Positions 13,878 to 20,071 of a DNA stretch of 20,693 nt are shown here, one piece after another. Numbering within the stretch: the first letter of the stretch is position 1; each line of letters begins with the position of its first letter. The stretch lies in the IMG/VR virus record IMGVR_UViG_3300035698_018213, positions 1 through 20,693 of that record; one strand, written 5' to 3'. Source of the DNA: a virus. The notes below the pieces were generated by a model. The model saw only the letters and a list, made by a program, of their open reading frames with translations. It made no database searches and was not told where the DNA came from. A program made the translations under genes and the position numbers.

Positions 13878-14144
13878 ATGGCACAAGGTGATTTCGTAGT
13901 TTTAGGAACCTTTACATTACCAAAATCTGGTCCCGGCGCAATATCTACAGTTGATGTAACCGCTACAGGAACAGCGGCAGATGATACAGTTCTTATTACA
14001 CCAACATCAACAGTAAGAGATGGAGAAGGTAATTTTGGAGTTAAGGTTACAGACATTACAACAAATTCATTTACAGTAACGGCAGACAGACCACAACTTT
14101 CTGAAGCTCAAACATTTCAATTTATTGTATTTGATAACGCTTAG
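13878..14144 (+). CDS. Small beta-rich head protein (88 aa)
   Basis: ATG at 13878 is chosen over ATG 13863 because TGGAGG overlaps the upstream ATG and is well spaced only to 13878. The protein is nearly all beta strand (DFVVLGTFTLPKSGPGAIST, TVLITPTSTVRDGEGNFGV, SFTVTADRPQLSEAQTFQF), with no Cys and balanced charge. Directly after the capsid gene, proteins of this size are commonly decoration or head-stabilising proteins. Family not recognised. Followed by a 111-base leader region with two hairpins. Confidence 0.65.
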   Translation: MAQGDFVVLGTFTLPKSGPGAISTVDVTATGTAADDTVLITPTSTVRDGEGNFGVKVTDITTNSFTVTADRPQLSEAQTFQFIVFDNA

Positions 14145-14178
14145 AAATATTTATTTAAAATAGTGCAAATCTTTTTCC

Positions 14179-14235
14179 TGGGTAAAACCGGAGTAAAGAT
14201 AATACCCATGCGGAACTAAAAAATTTAAGTTCCGT
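14179..14235 (+). promoter_or_regulatory. Two leader hairpins before the second cement candidate
   Basis: TGGGTA (14179-14184) pairs with TACCCA (14203-14208). CGGAACT (14211-14217) pairs with AGTTCCG (14228-14234), with a possible G-U closing pair. They fill the gap between 14145 and 14255 and are GC-richer than the background. The second stem is followed by TGTTTT and then an ACGGAGG ribosome binding site, so it may be a leader element, RNA stabiliser or weak terminator. Confidence 0.5.
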
Positions 14236-14255
14236 GTTTTAACGGAGGATATAAA

Positions 14256-14774
14256 ATGGCTCAAACAGCAAACAACACACATACAACTGCTCCAGATGGA
14301 TACGGTATGAACGGAAACAATGGTATACCTGAAGGTAACCTAGTTCTTAGTTATCCAGCAGCAGCAGCAACAACTTATTACGCTAGAGATTTAGTAACTG
14401 TTAGTACATCAGCTAATACAATTTCAAAATGTACAGGAAAATCAAGTATCTTTGATGGTATTGTTTTGCAAGGAGTTGATAATTCACTTGGAGCAGCATC
14501 TGATAGATACGTTCCAGTAGGAGTAAAAGGTATCTTTGAATTTAATTCATTTGTAGAAGCATCTGGTCAAACAGAAACAACTGCAATTACTTACCAAGAT
14601 TTAGTTTATCTATCTGCTGATTCTGCAGGTGTAGGAGCAGGTCAAAAAGTTACAGCTTATGATTCATCTTCAACTTTAGTTGGAAGATCATTTGATGCTA
14701 CAACTACAATTGCAACAGACGCAAATACAGTTAGTAGAGTTTACATTAATGCTTTGTCAAAAAGTTTAATATAA
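14256..14774 (+). CDS. Second capsid cement/decoration-like protein (172 aa)
   Basis: ATG at 14256 follows ACGGAGG. Residues 1-25 are flexible and polar (NTHTTAPDGYGMNGNNG). The rest is beta-rich with the order typical of small cement proteins: GNLVLSYPAAAATTYYARD, VSTSANTISKCTG, FDGIVLQGVDNS, DRYVPVGVKGIFEF, a SGQTETTAITYQDLVYLSAD strand, and VGRSFDATTTI. Its general layout parallels the N-terminal part of the 10248 protein, so the virion may carry two related decoration proteins. It ends in a ten-T tract, suggesting high expression. Family-level assignment is inference from pattern. Confidence 0.65.
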   Translation: MAQTANNTHTTAPDGYGMNGNNGIPEGNLVLSYPAAAATTYYARDLVTVSTSANTISKCTGKSSIFDGIVLQGVDNSLGAASDRYVPVGVKGIFEFNSFVEASGQTETTAITYQDLVYLSADSAGVGAGQKVTAYDSSSTLVGRSFDATTTIATDANTVSRVYINALSKSLI

Positions 14775-14791
14775 ATACTATAAACTAATTA

Positions 14792-14816
14792 TTTGTTTTA
14801 TTTTTTTTTTACTTTT
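14792..14816 (+). terminator. T-tract with ten consecutive T after the cement-like gene
   Basis: A run of ten T (14801-14810) with flanking T groups follows the stop by under 40 bases. Only a weak all-AT inverted repeat (AGTTTA/TAAACT) precedes it. Third such tract after a probable abundant structural gene. Confidence 0.45.
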
Positions 14817-14837
14817 ACAATTATGGAGGCTAATACT

Positions 14838-15104
14838 ATGGCAAAACTAAAGAATTTATTCAAGAAGACTGAAACAAAGTTAAAACCTAAAACAGAAGCA
14901 GTACCAAAAGCTAGAACAGAATCAGTACCAAAAGCTAAAACACAATCCAAACCTAAATCTTCAAAATTTGTAGATTTTTCAAAATATGATAATTATAATA
15001 TTGATACATTAGGCAACATTCAATTTTTGAATCCTTTTACTAGTAGAATGATTCAAGTCAATAAAGATACAAAGATATGCCCTATTACAGGGAAGAAGTT
15101 TTAA
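14838..15104 (+). CDS. Small basic protein with Pro/Lys repeats (88 aa)
   Basis: ATG at 14838 is chosen because TGGAGG lies just upstream; the longer frame from 14793 would begin inside the T-tract. Residues 1-35 are very basic and repetitive (KPKTEAVPKARTESVPKAKT), built on a VPKA-x-T unit. The rest is a small domain (SKFVDFSKYDNYNIDTLGNI, then NPFTSRMIQVNKDTKICPIT). The basic repeats could bind DNA or the capsid interior. Unknown function. The next gene overlaps in spacing, with ten bases between stop and ATG. Confidence 0.55.
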   Translation: MAKLKNLFKKTETKLKPKTEAVPKARTESVPKAKTQSKPKSSKFVDFSKYDNYNIDTLGNIQFLNPFTSRMIQVNKDTKICPITGKKF

Positions 15105-15114
15105 GGTGATTAAT

Positions 15115-15645
15115 ATGGAAAATAAAACCCAAGATAAAGTCTCAACCATGGACACTAGTAATGATAAACCAGATACTCTAAAAAAAGTACCTGAACAACC
15201 AGCAGTTCAAACTGTACCAGTTACACCAGTTGTTGCTCCAGTTGCACCAGTTGTTGCTCCAGTTGTTGCTCCAGTTGTTTCTACTGAGGACGTCAAACAG
15301 AAAGTTCCCACTACTGTAGATCAAGATATAATTGACCAAGTGGAATTAAGATTTAGAGAAACAAAAGCAAAAGATGAAATGTGGGTAACACTAGTTGATG
15401 ATAAAAAGAACTTTTTTAATTCAGCAGATGAATCACATTTTTTCATAAGACAAGGACATTGTAAAAAATTACCTAAAGAATTAACACCAGTTATTGAACA
15501 TGCATTAAGTGAAAATAATAGATTGCTAAGAGAAGCAACTGATGCAGAACTAAAGAAAGAATTAAAATATACTGTTACAGAAGAATATGTAAACATGGGG
15601 TTAATTAAACCGGTTGCTGACGAAGAAGAAGCATTGGTATTTTAA
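15115..15645 (+). CDS. Hypothetical protein with VAPV repeats (176 aa)
   Basis: ATG at 15115 has AAGGTGA upstream; an upstream in-frame GTG at 15106 lies inside that site and is rejected. Residues 1-60 are disordered with a Pro/Val repeat (VAPVAPVVAPVVAPVV). The C-terminal 110 residues are a mixed helical domain (DQVELRFRETKAKDEMWVTL, HFFIRQGHCKKLPKEL, EHALSENNRLLREATDAELK). The repeat probably acts as a flexible spacer. Domains of this type near connector genes are common in long-tailed phages, but I assign no function. Its length and spacing in the head-tail connection region suggest a minor virion protein. Confidence 0.55.
   Translation: MENKTQDKVSTMDTSNDKPDTLKKVPEQPAVQTVPVTPVVAPVAPVVAPVVAPVVSTEDVKQKVPTTVDQDIIDQVELRFRETKAKDEMWVTLVDDKKNFFNSADESHFFIRQGHCKKLPKELTPVIEHALSENNRLLREATDAELKKELKYTVTEEYVNMGLIKPVADEEEALVF
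15217..15282 (+). repeat. Short tandem coding repeat (CCAGTT units)
   Basis: Six consecutive CCAGTT-led units of 9 or 12 bases (CCAGTTACA, CCAGTTGTTGCT, CCAGTTGCA, then three 12-base units) encode the PV(V)AP repeat. Near-identity at DNA level suggests recent expansion by slippage, so copy number may differ between related viruses. Confidence 0.75.
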
Positions 15646-15660
15646 CCGAGGTGAATTAAA

Positions 15661-16416
15661 ATGGTTACAGGAAACATAGCAATACAAACCACAACCGGAT
15701 ATTGTACTGAAGCTGAATGGAGAGCCAAATACGGTTTCTCACAAGCAGACGAATCTACTGAACAGTTTGAAACAGATTTAAAAGAAGCAATGTTTGAAGT
15801 ACGCAAACGTGGTTTTCATTTAGCAAGAGAACGTTTAATATTTATTGATGGAAACAAACGGGCATTTTTGCCCTATCAATGGATGGGAGACGGTAATATG
15901 GATGGCTCCATAACTGTTGCCGATATTTTACTATATAAATTATCTTCTGATGGTAGAATATTAGATACTGTTAGTACAGACAATGTTACATCAATAGATG
16001 CGTATAATAATTTTTTACAATTTGATACTTCTTATACGACGACTACACAACATTATGTTACATATTATGCTTGTGGAAAACCATTGGATGAATTGACTGT
16101 TGATTGGCTTAAGAGAGCTGTTATGGCTATGGTTACATTACTAATGTTGCAACGATTAAGACAGCTGAGACTTATTAAAGGGACGTCTGGTTGGTCTGCT
16201 GCTGGTGTGACTGTAACTAAAAATGAGCAAGATTATGATGAAATGAAAAATGATGCCAATAATGTATTGAAACAATATGTTGATTGGATAAAACCACTTG
16301 TCTTTCGTAATATTAGAACAGGAACAGGTACAGGAGACAATAGGGGTTTTCAACCAGGTATTGCTTATTCATCACAGATGTTTTTGGATAGAAGTAGTTT
16401 AAGGAGAAGATGGTAG
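15661..16416 (+). CDS. Probable head-tail adaptor protein (251 aa)
   Basis: ATG at 15661 follows CCGAGGTG. First section CTEAEWRAKYGFSQADEST and FETDLKEAMFEVRKRGFH resemble the N-terminal helices of gp6/gp15-type adaptors that bind below the portal. The sequence DGNMDGSITVAD (77-88) matches the 12-position EF-hand/dockerin calcium loop exactly at the ligand positions. A beta section follows, then a long helix pair (ELTVDWLKRAVMAMVTLLML, then NDANNVLKQYVDWIKPL), as in adaptor proteins, and a basic C-terminal arm (FLDRSSLRRRW). Ends in a 7-base overlap with the next gene. Order in the module (after capsid, before stopper and gp10-like) supports an adaptor role. Confidence 0.6.
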   Translation: MVTGNIAIQTTTGYCTEAEWRAKYGFSQADESTEQFETDLKEAMFEVRKRGFHLARERLIFIDGNKRAFLPYQWMGDGNMDGSITVADILLYKLSSDGRILDTVSTDNVTSIDAYNNFLQFDTSYTTTTQHYVTYYACGKPLDELTVDWLKRAVMAMVTLLMLQRLRQLRLIKGTSGWSAAGVTVTKNEQDYDEMKNDANNVLKQYVDWIKPLVFRNIRTGTGTGDNRGFQPGIAYSSQMFLDRSSLRRRW

Positions 16417-16838
16417 ACTCTATATCAGCAAGACTTGACATTGACAATACTGTTTTAACAAAGACTATATCGTACAAATCATTTAGTATAGTTGAAGACA
16501 TGGCTTATGGAAGTAAAACAAAAACTCCAAAAACTTATAGTCTTAAAGCACAAGTTACTATACAAGGACTTTCGGACAAGTTCGTGCGACAAGGAGTAAT
16601 GAGTGCTGGTGATGCGATTGGTATTTTGAGATACGAGTATACTAAGGAAACAACGGGGAAAACTATTTCCCCTGCTTTGGTACCTAAACAAGCACCAATT
16701 TCAGACGAATTGAAATTTCTAAATAGATGGTTTAGAATTAAGACTTTAATACCAATAACCTCAGAAGACGACGGGATTATTTGTTGGGAATTTACAGCAG
16801 TTAACATATCTAACGAAGAACAAATATTAACAGATTAA
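16410..16838 (+). CDS. Probable head closure (stopper) protein (142 aa)
   Basis: ATG at 16410 has AAGGAG immediately upstream and overlaps the adaptor candidate. The protein is beta-rich with a small barrel-like order (YSLKAQVTIQGLSDKFVRQG, AGDAIGILRYEYTKE, DELKFLNRWFRIKTLIPITS, GIICWEFTAVNI), as in head-tail connector stopper proteins of the gp16/FII group. No catalytic or metal motif is present. The role is inferred from gene order: adaptor, then this gene, then an HK97 gp10-like neck protein. Confidence 0.55.
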   Translation: MVDSISARLDIDNTVLTKTISYKSFSIVEDMAYGSKTKTPKTYSLKAQVTIQGLSDKFVRQGVMSAGDAIGILRYEYTKETTGKTISPALVPKQAPISDELKFLNRWFRIKTLIPITSEDDGIICWEFTAVNISNEEQILTD

Positions 16839-16840
16839 AA

Positions 16841-17293
16841 ATGGGGAACGAAAAAAAGTTTTCTTCTGATATGAATTTAAAAATTAAAAAAGCATTGGGA
16901 GAAGCATTAGAACAAAGTGCTATGTTAGTGTTAGCAAAGGCTAAAGAAAAAGCCCCATTTGGAAAAACAGGTTTACTTGGAAATGCCATATTTATGAATG
17001 TGGATAAAGAAAATTTGAAAGCAAGTGTATACACAAATGTTTCATATGCACCATGTGTTGAATATATGACAAAACCACATATTATACGTCCTAAAAATAA
17101 GAAAGCTCTTGCTTGGGGAAAAAATATTGGTAGATTACCAAATGGCGATAACATGAAAGAGGTTGTTCTTCGCAAAGGCCAAGAGGTACATCATCCAGGT
17201 ACACAAGCACAACCGTATATGAGACCAGCATTAGATACGAGTACTGAAGAAATAAATGCAATATTTGCAAAGCACATTAACAACATTAGTTAA
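16841..17293 (+). CDS. HK97 gp10-like neck/tail completion protein
   Basis: A neck protein between head and tail. N-terminal helices (LKIKKALGEALEQSAMLVLA) lead to KAPFGKTGLLGNAI (37-50), YAPCVEYMTKPHIIRPKNKK (69-88), and HHPGTQAQPYMRPALDT (117-133), all family hallmarks. Length 150 residues is typical. ATG at 16841 follows the preceding stop by two bases and has no clear Shine-Dalgarno site, so coupling is likely. Its stop codon lies in the third copy of the 22-bp repeat, ending the connector block. Confidence 0.9.
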   Translation: MGNEKKFSSDMNLKIKKALGEALEQSAMLVLAKAKEKAPFGKTGLLGNAIFMNVDKENLKASVYTNVSYAPCVEYMTKPHIIRPKNKKALAWGKNIGRLPNGDNMKEVVLRKGQEVHHPGTQAQPYMRPALDTSTEEINAIFAKHINNIS

Positions 17294-17311
17294 ATTATTT
17301 TTATATATTAA
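17290..17311 (+). promoter_or_regulatory. Putative late promoter: copy 3 of the 22-bp repeat
   Basis: Exact copy of 3878-3899 and 8997-9018. As with copy 2 it begins at the stop codon of the preceding gene and is followed by a noncoding leader and a new module, here the tail genes. Contains the TATA-like TTTTTATATATT; a TATAAT at 17317-17322 nearby gives a weaker bacterial alternative. Confidence 0.55.
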
Positions 17312-17336
17312 GATATTATAATATTAATAACAACAC

Positions 17337-17369
17337 ATACCAAGTGGTATTAAAACAGACCAAGAGGTC
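17337..17369 (+). promoter_or_regulatory. Two near-identical palindromes overlapping the ribosome binding site
   Basis: ATACC-AAGT-GGTAT (17337-17350) and GACC-AAGA-GGTC (17358-17369) share ACCAAG-N-GGT, and their centres are exactly 20 bp apart. In RNA each forms a small tetraloop hairpin. GAGGT in the second is the ribosome binding site for ATG 17375. Either tandem DNA operators or an RNA element that hides the site. Confidence 0.55.
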
Positions 17370-17374
17370 GCATA

Positions 17375-18106
17375 ATGGCAAAAACAGATTTTATAGATGA
17401 AATTGATCTAAAAGATGAACTAGTTAATTTTATTCGTTGGACAGTTTTTAGTTTAGACGATAAAAACAGAGAAACTAGAACAACTCAAACATTCGACGCG
17501 ACTTCTAGTCAAACAGATTTTCCCTTAACATATGGTACAAGGTTACGATTTGTAGAATCAGTAACACTAAATGGAGTACCAATACTTTTTGGAGATGATT
17601 ATGATTTTACTTTTCCTGGTTCTAATAGAACAAACACAGGAAAAATTATACTTAACGTTGCATCAACACTTCACGATGCAATCGTTGTTATTTATGGTTA
17701 TGCAAATCAATACAATGTAAATGGAGTTGCTCGTAATAAAGACGCAATGGTATATCCAGATTTTCCAAGGTCTGATTTGAGTATATCTAAATATCCAAGG
17801 ATTGGACTGGGTATAGGTTTACCTAGACAACCCGGTGGATTATCTGGCGGAACTCAAAATGTAGTTAAGACAAATATACGAGTTAGTGTTATAATATTAA
17901 TGGAAAATACTTTTCTTTTAGATACATTTTCCAAAACATTGAATAAAGCATTTATGGAGTATGCAAAAAAGTTTTATAATTTTAGGTATATTATTCCAGA
18001 AAATACTACTAATATCACTCTTTCAGAAGATGTTACTTCTGATGTATTAGCAAGAAATATTGATTTGATTATACCGGATAGATACGAATTTATAACATAT
18101 GCATGA
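17375..18106 (+). CDS. Probable tail terminator protein with inserted fibre-type domain
   Basis: ATG at 17375 with GAGGT upstream. Residues 1-35 (IDLKDELVNFIRWTVFSLDD) and 126-243 form one apparent domain: YPDFPRSDLSISKYPRIGLGI, VVKTNIRVSVIILMENTFLL, a helix (FSKTLNKAFMEYAKKFYNF), and LARNIDLIIPDRYEF, as in tail terminators. Between them, residues about 38-110 (TFDATSSQTDFPLTYG, VESVTLNGVPILFGDDYDF, IILNVASTLHDAIVVIYGY) match the fibre-type beta module usually written QTFTATxGQTxFxLxY...VxVNGVxLxxGxDYT...GDxVxIxYGY. The insertion makes the protein longer than usual terminators. Function from order: before the tail tube. Confidence 0.6.
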   Translation: MAKTDFIDEIDLKDELVNFIRWTVFSLDDKNRETRTTQTFDATSSQTDFPLTYGTRLRFVESVTLNGVPILFGDDYDFTFPGSNRTNTGKIILNVASTLHDAIVVIYGYANQYNVNGVARNKDAMVYPDFPRSDLSISKYPRIGLGIGLPRQPGGLSGGTQNVVKTNIRVSVIILMENTFLLDTFSKTLNKAFMEYAKKFYNFRYIIPENTTNITLSEDVTSDVLARNIDLIIPDRYEFITYA

Positions 18107-18116
18107 GGAATAAAAA

Positions 18117-18359
18117 ATGAAAAGAACATTTAAATATTATGATGGTTCGCCCGTCATATTAAAAACTGATCTAATTGTTGCAGCTAATGAAATTATTGAG
18201 GTGGAAGAAGATGACGCTATACTATCTTTTCTTGAAAATAGCCCACGCTTTGAAGAACTTATTAATAAAATTAAGAGTACTAACAAAAAAACATTATCAA
18301 CAACGAGAAATAAAAATTATGATACGAAGAAAGTAAAAATAAATTTGGAGGAAAAGTAA
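18117..18359 (+). CDS. Small hypothetical protein before the tail tube (80 aa)
   Basis: ATG at 18117 has GAGG upstream. The protein has a short beta hairpin start (FKYYDGSPVILKTDLIVAAN), an acidic helix (VEEDDAILSFLENSPRFEEL), and a strongly basic C-terminal tail. The pattern of a small beta section followed by a Leu/Glu helix resembles small proteins placed between neck and tube genes, which sometimes carry a rim/FRD-like fold. Family not recognised. Its stop is directly followed by the tube ATG. Confidence 0.55.
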   Translation: MKRTFKYYDGSPVILKTDLIVAANEIIEVEEDDAILSFLENSPRFEELINKIKSTNKKTLSTTRNKNYDTKKVKINLEEK

Positions 18360-19514
18360 ATGGCATCAGACGTAGGACGTGCAGGTATTGACACATATAC
18401 TCTTTATGGTACAGAAACAACTTATGGAACTAAAGCAAGTACGATTGCATCACACTTTGGAATTGTTCAATCAGTCACACCATCAAACAGAAATAATCTT
18501 TTACAACAAAGAGGTTTTAGAGGAACAACAACAGGTGGAAGAGAATTAATTAAATCTTTAGGTGGAAAATACGAAACCACTGTTTCAATAGAATTTCAAC
18601 CACAACATTGTGATTGGTTAAAACATGTAATGGGAACTAGAACAGGAGCTGGAACTTCTACATCTAAATATGTTTATACCACAAAAATTACAAGTATTAC
18701 AACATCAAGAACAGAAAATAAGTTAGTTGATACTGGAACAACTTTTGACACTGGACCTTCATTAATAAATGCTAAAGTTTACAATACTACAGATAGTACA
18801 TATGCAAGAGTAACTGCTGTTGACGATGCAAATACTTTAAGCATTAGTGCAGACATAATGGCATCAGAAGAATCTTACACATTAATTATTGATAACTTAA
18901 CACCTCTTACTATTACAACTAATAAGGAACTTGGTTCTAACACTAGACACCTTGTTTATTTAGGTGGTAAAATTAATAGTTGTACAATAAGAAGTAGTTT
19001 TGGAGAAGTTGTTACAATTTCAATAGAAGTTTTTTCTTCAAATACGGCTCAAGATACAATACTTGAAACACCAATAGCTTTAGACGCTGCGGATGTTTAC
19101 ACTTTTGAAGGCAGTGCAGTAGAATGGCCAAATGCAACACCCATAACCAATGTTATTGATTCTTTTGAACTAACAATAACAAATAATATTGAAGTACTAT
19201 ATGGACTGGGCAGTAGAACTGGTCAAAAATCTAAAGAAAAAGCAAGAGAGTATGGTCTAAGACTTACAATGAAAACCGAAGACAATACTTATTCAACTGC
19301 GTTTTTAGGTTCTGCAACAGCAGTAACAACACCAACTGAAGTGGCAACAGTAGAATTCAATTTTAGTGGTGGAACAAATCACACAGCGAACTTTTTATTT
19401 TCATCTGTCACATTAGATGAATGGTCAGACCCTGAAACACTAGCTGAAGTTGTACCGGAAGAATTATCTGGAATTGCTGAAAGTTTAGTAGTTACTGAAC
19501 AACAAACCACATAA
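18360..19514 (+). CDS. Major tail tube protein
   Basis: Monomers stack to form the tail tube. ATG at 18360 follows TTGGAGG and adjoins the previous stop. Residues 5-45 (GRAGIDTYTLYGTETTYGTK) are the typical first strands; GGRELIKSLGGKYETTVSIEFQPQHCDWLKHVMG (about 60-92) is the hairpin and helix. About residues 105-178 hold a separate module (NKLVDTGTTFDTGPSLINAK, VYNTTDSTYARVTAVDDANT) that occurs as an insert in several virion proteins. Then strands with GGKINSCTIRSSFGEVVTIS and SAVEWPNATPITNVIDSFEL, a loop NNIEVLYGLGSRTGQKSKEK, and a C-terminal acidic end. At 384 residues it is long for a tube, largely through the insert. Position before the chaperone genes supports it. Confidence 0.85.
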   Translation: MASDVGRAGIDTYTLYGTETTYGTKASTIASHFGIVQSVTPSNRNNLLQQRGFRGTTTGGRELIKSLGGKYETTVSIEFQPQHCDWLKHVMGTRTGAGTSTSKYVYTTKITSITTSRTENKLVDTGTTFDTGPSLINAKVYNTTDSTYARVTAVDDANTLSISADIMASEESYTLIIDNLTPLTITTNKELGSNTRHLVYLGGKINSCTIRSSFGEVVTISIEVFSSNTAQDTILETPIALDAADVYTFEGSAVEWPNATPITNVIDSFELTITNNIEVLYGLGSRTGQKSKEKAREYGLRLTMKTEDNTYSTAFLGSATAVTTPTEVATVEFNFSGGTNHTANFLFSSVTLDEWSDPETLAEVVPEELSGIAESLVVTEQQTT

Positions 19515-19549
19515 GTAAATAATAAATAAACCCAAGGAGGAGTTTCCAA

Positions 19550-19909
19550 ATGAAAGAAGAAGTTTTAACCCAAGTGCCATGTTATGAAGGACAAGAGATT
19601 GTAATTCAAAAAATGAATTTTGGTCAAAAAGGAGAATTGGCTGAAATATCAACAGAGATAACAGTTGTTGGTGGTAAAGAAAACGTAGTAATACATCCAG
19701 GTAAATCTAGAATTTACACTTTAATTTATGGTATTAAATCTGCACCGTTTTTTTCAATGGCTGATTTAAAACATAAAGAAACAGTTGTTAAAGGTTTAGA
19801 CCCAGATGCTGGTGATTATATACATTCCAAAATACAGGAATTAAATATTGCTAAGTATAGTGAAGAATTAGAAAAAAAATCAGAGCCGCAGCTTCCGGAA
19901 AAACAATAA
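19550..19909 (+). CDS. Tail assembly chaperone (G-type, 0-frame product)
   Basis: ATG at 19550 follows AAGGAGG. The 119-residue protein is beta-rich at first (TQVPCYEGQEIVIQKMNFGQ), then helical with FFSMADLKHKETVVKGLDPD and GDYIHSKIQELNIAKYSEEL, the typical layout of the lambda gpG/HK97 gp14 family, ending in a charged disordered tail. It sits between tail tube and tape measure, as expected. Near its 3' end lies A-AAA-AAA (19873-19879), where a fraction of ribosomes would slip -1 to make the longer GT-type product. The chaperone would coat the tape measure and recruit tube subunits. Confidence 0.85.
   Translation: MKEEVLTQVPCYEGQEIVIQKMNFGQKGELAEISTEITVVGGKENVVIHPGKSRIYTLIYGIKSAPFFSMADLKHKETVVKGLDPDAGDYIHSKIQELNIAKYSEELEKKSEPQLPEKQ
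19873..19879 (+). promoter_or_regulatory. Programmed -1 ribosomal frameshift site A-AAA-AAA
   Basis: Codons 108-110 read GAA AAA AAA, giving a perfect X-XXY-YYZ slippery heptamer at the last A of GAA and the two AAA. After a -1 slip the frame stays open from 19879 to TAA 20068-20070. Only a weak three-pair stem is seen downstream (CCG with CGG near 19886-19898), so the stimulator is unclear. Confidence 0.8.
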
Positions 19910-20070
19910 GCTCAATGGCTGTTGGCGAGATTATTCAAAAGGCATTACTTTGTAAAACATTTAAATGTTTGCCTTCTGAGCTTGACAAAGAAGACACAGA
20001 AGAGATGGACATGATGTCAATAGTATATCAAGAACTGGGGGCAAAGAACCCGTTCTTTTATTTTATGTAA
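19879..20070 (+). CDS. T-type extension of the tail assembly chaperone (-1 frame)
   Basis: This frame is open without stops from the slippery site to 20070, and contributes 63 residues; the fusion with the first 110 residues of the 19550 product would be 173 residues long. The sequence IRAAASGKTISSMAVGEIIQ joins the two parts, and the remainder is helical (KCLPSELDKEDTEEMDMMSI), as in gpT-like C-terminal domains. The internal ATG at 19915 has no ribosome binding site, so independent translation is unlikely. The tape measure ATG follows this stop by one base, consistent with coupling. This gene is only visible when the frameshift is considered. Confidence 0.8.
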   Translation: MRAAASGKTISSMAVGEIIQKALLCKTFKCLPSELDKEDTEEMDMMSIVYQELGAKNPFFYFM

Positions 20071-20071
20071 A

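Noticed and set aside
14211-14240. Intrinsic bacterial terminator at the second leader hairpin
   Set aside because: The stem is followed by TGTTTT only, and the next ribosome binding site comes a few bases later; a leader role fits better.
14793-14837. Upstream start for the small basic protein
   Set aside because: Would translate the T-tract into a Phe-rich start; TGGAGG fits ATG 14838.
15737-16000. A true dockerin/cellulosome domain in the adaptor candidate
   Set aside because: Only one 12-residue loop, not the duplicated dockerin fold; kept only as an EF-like loop.
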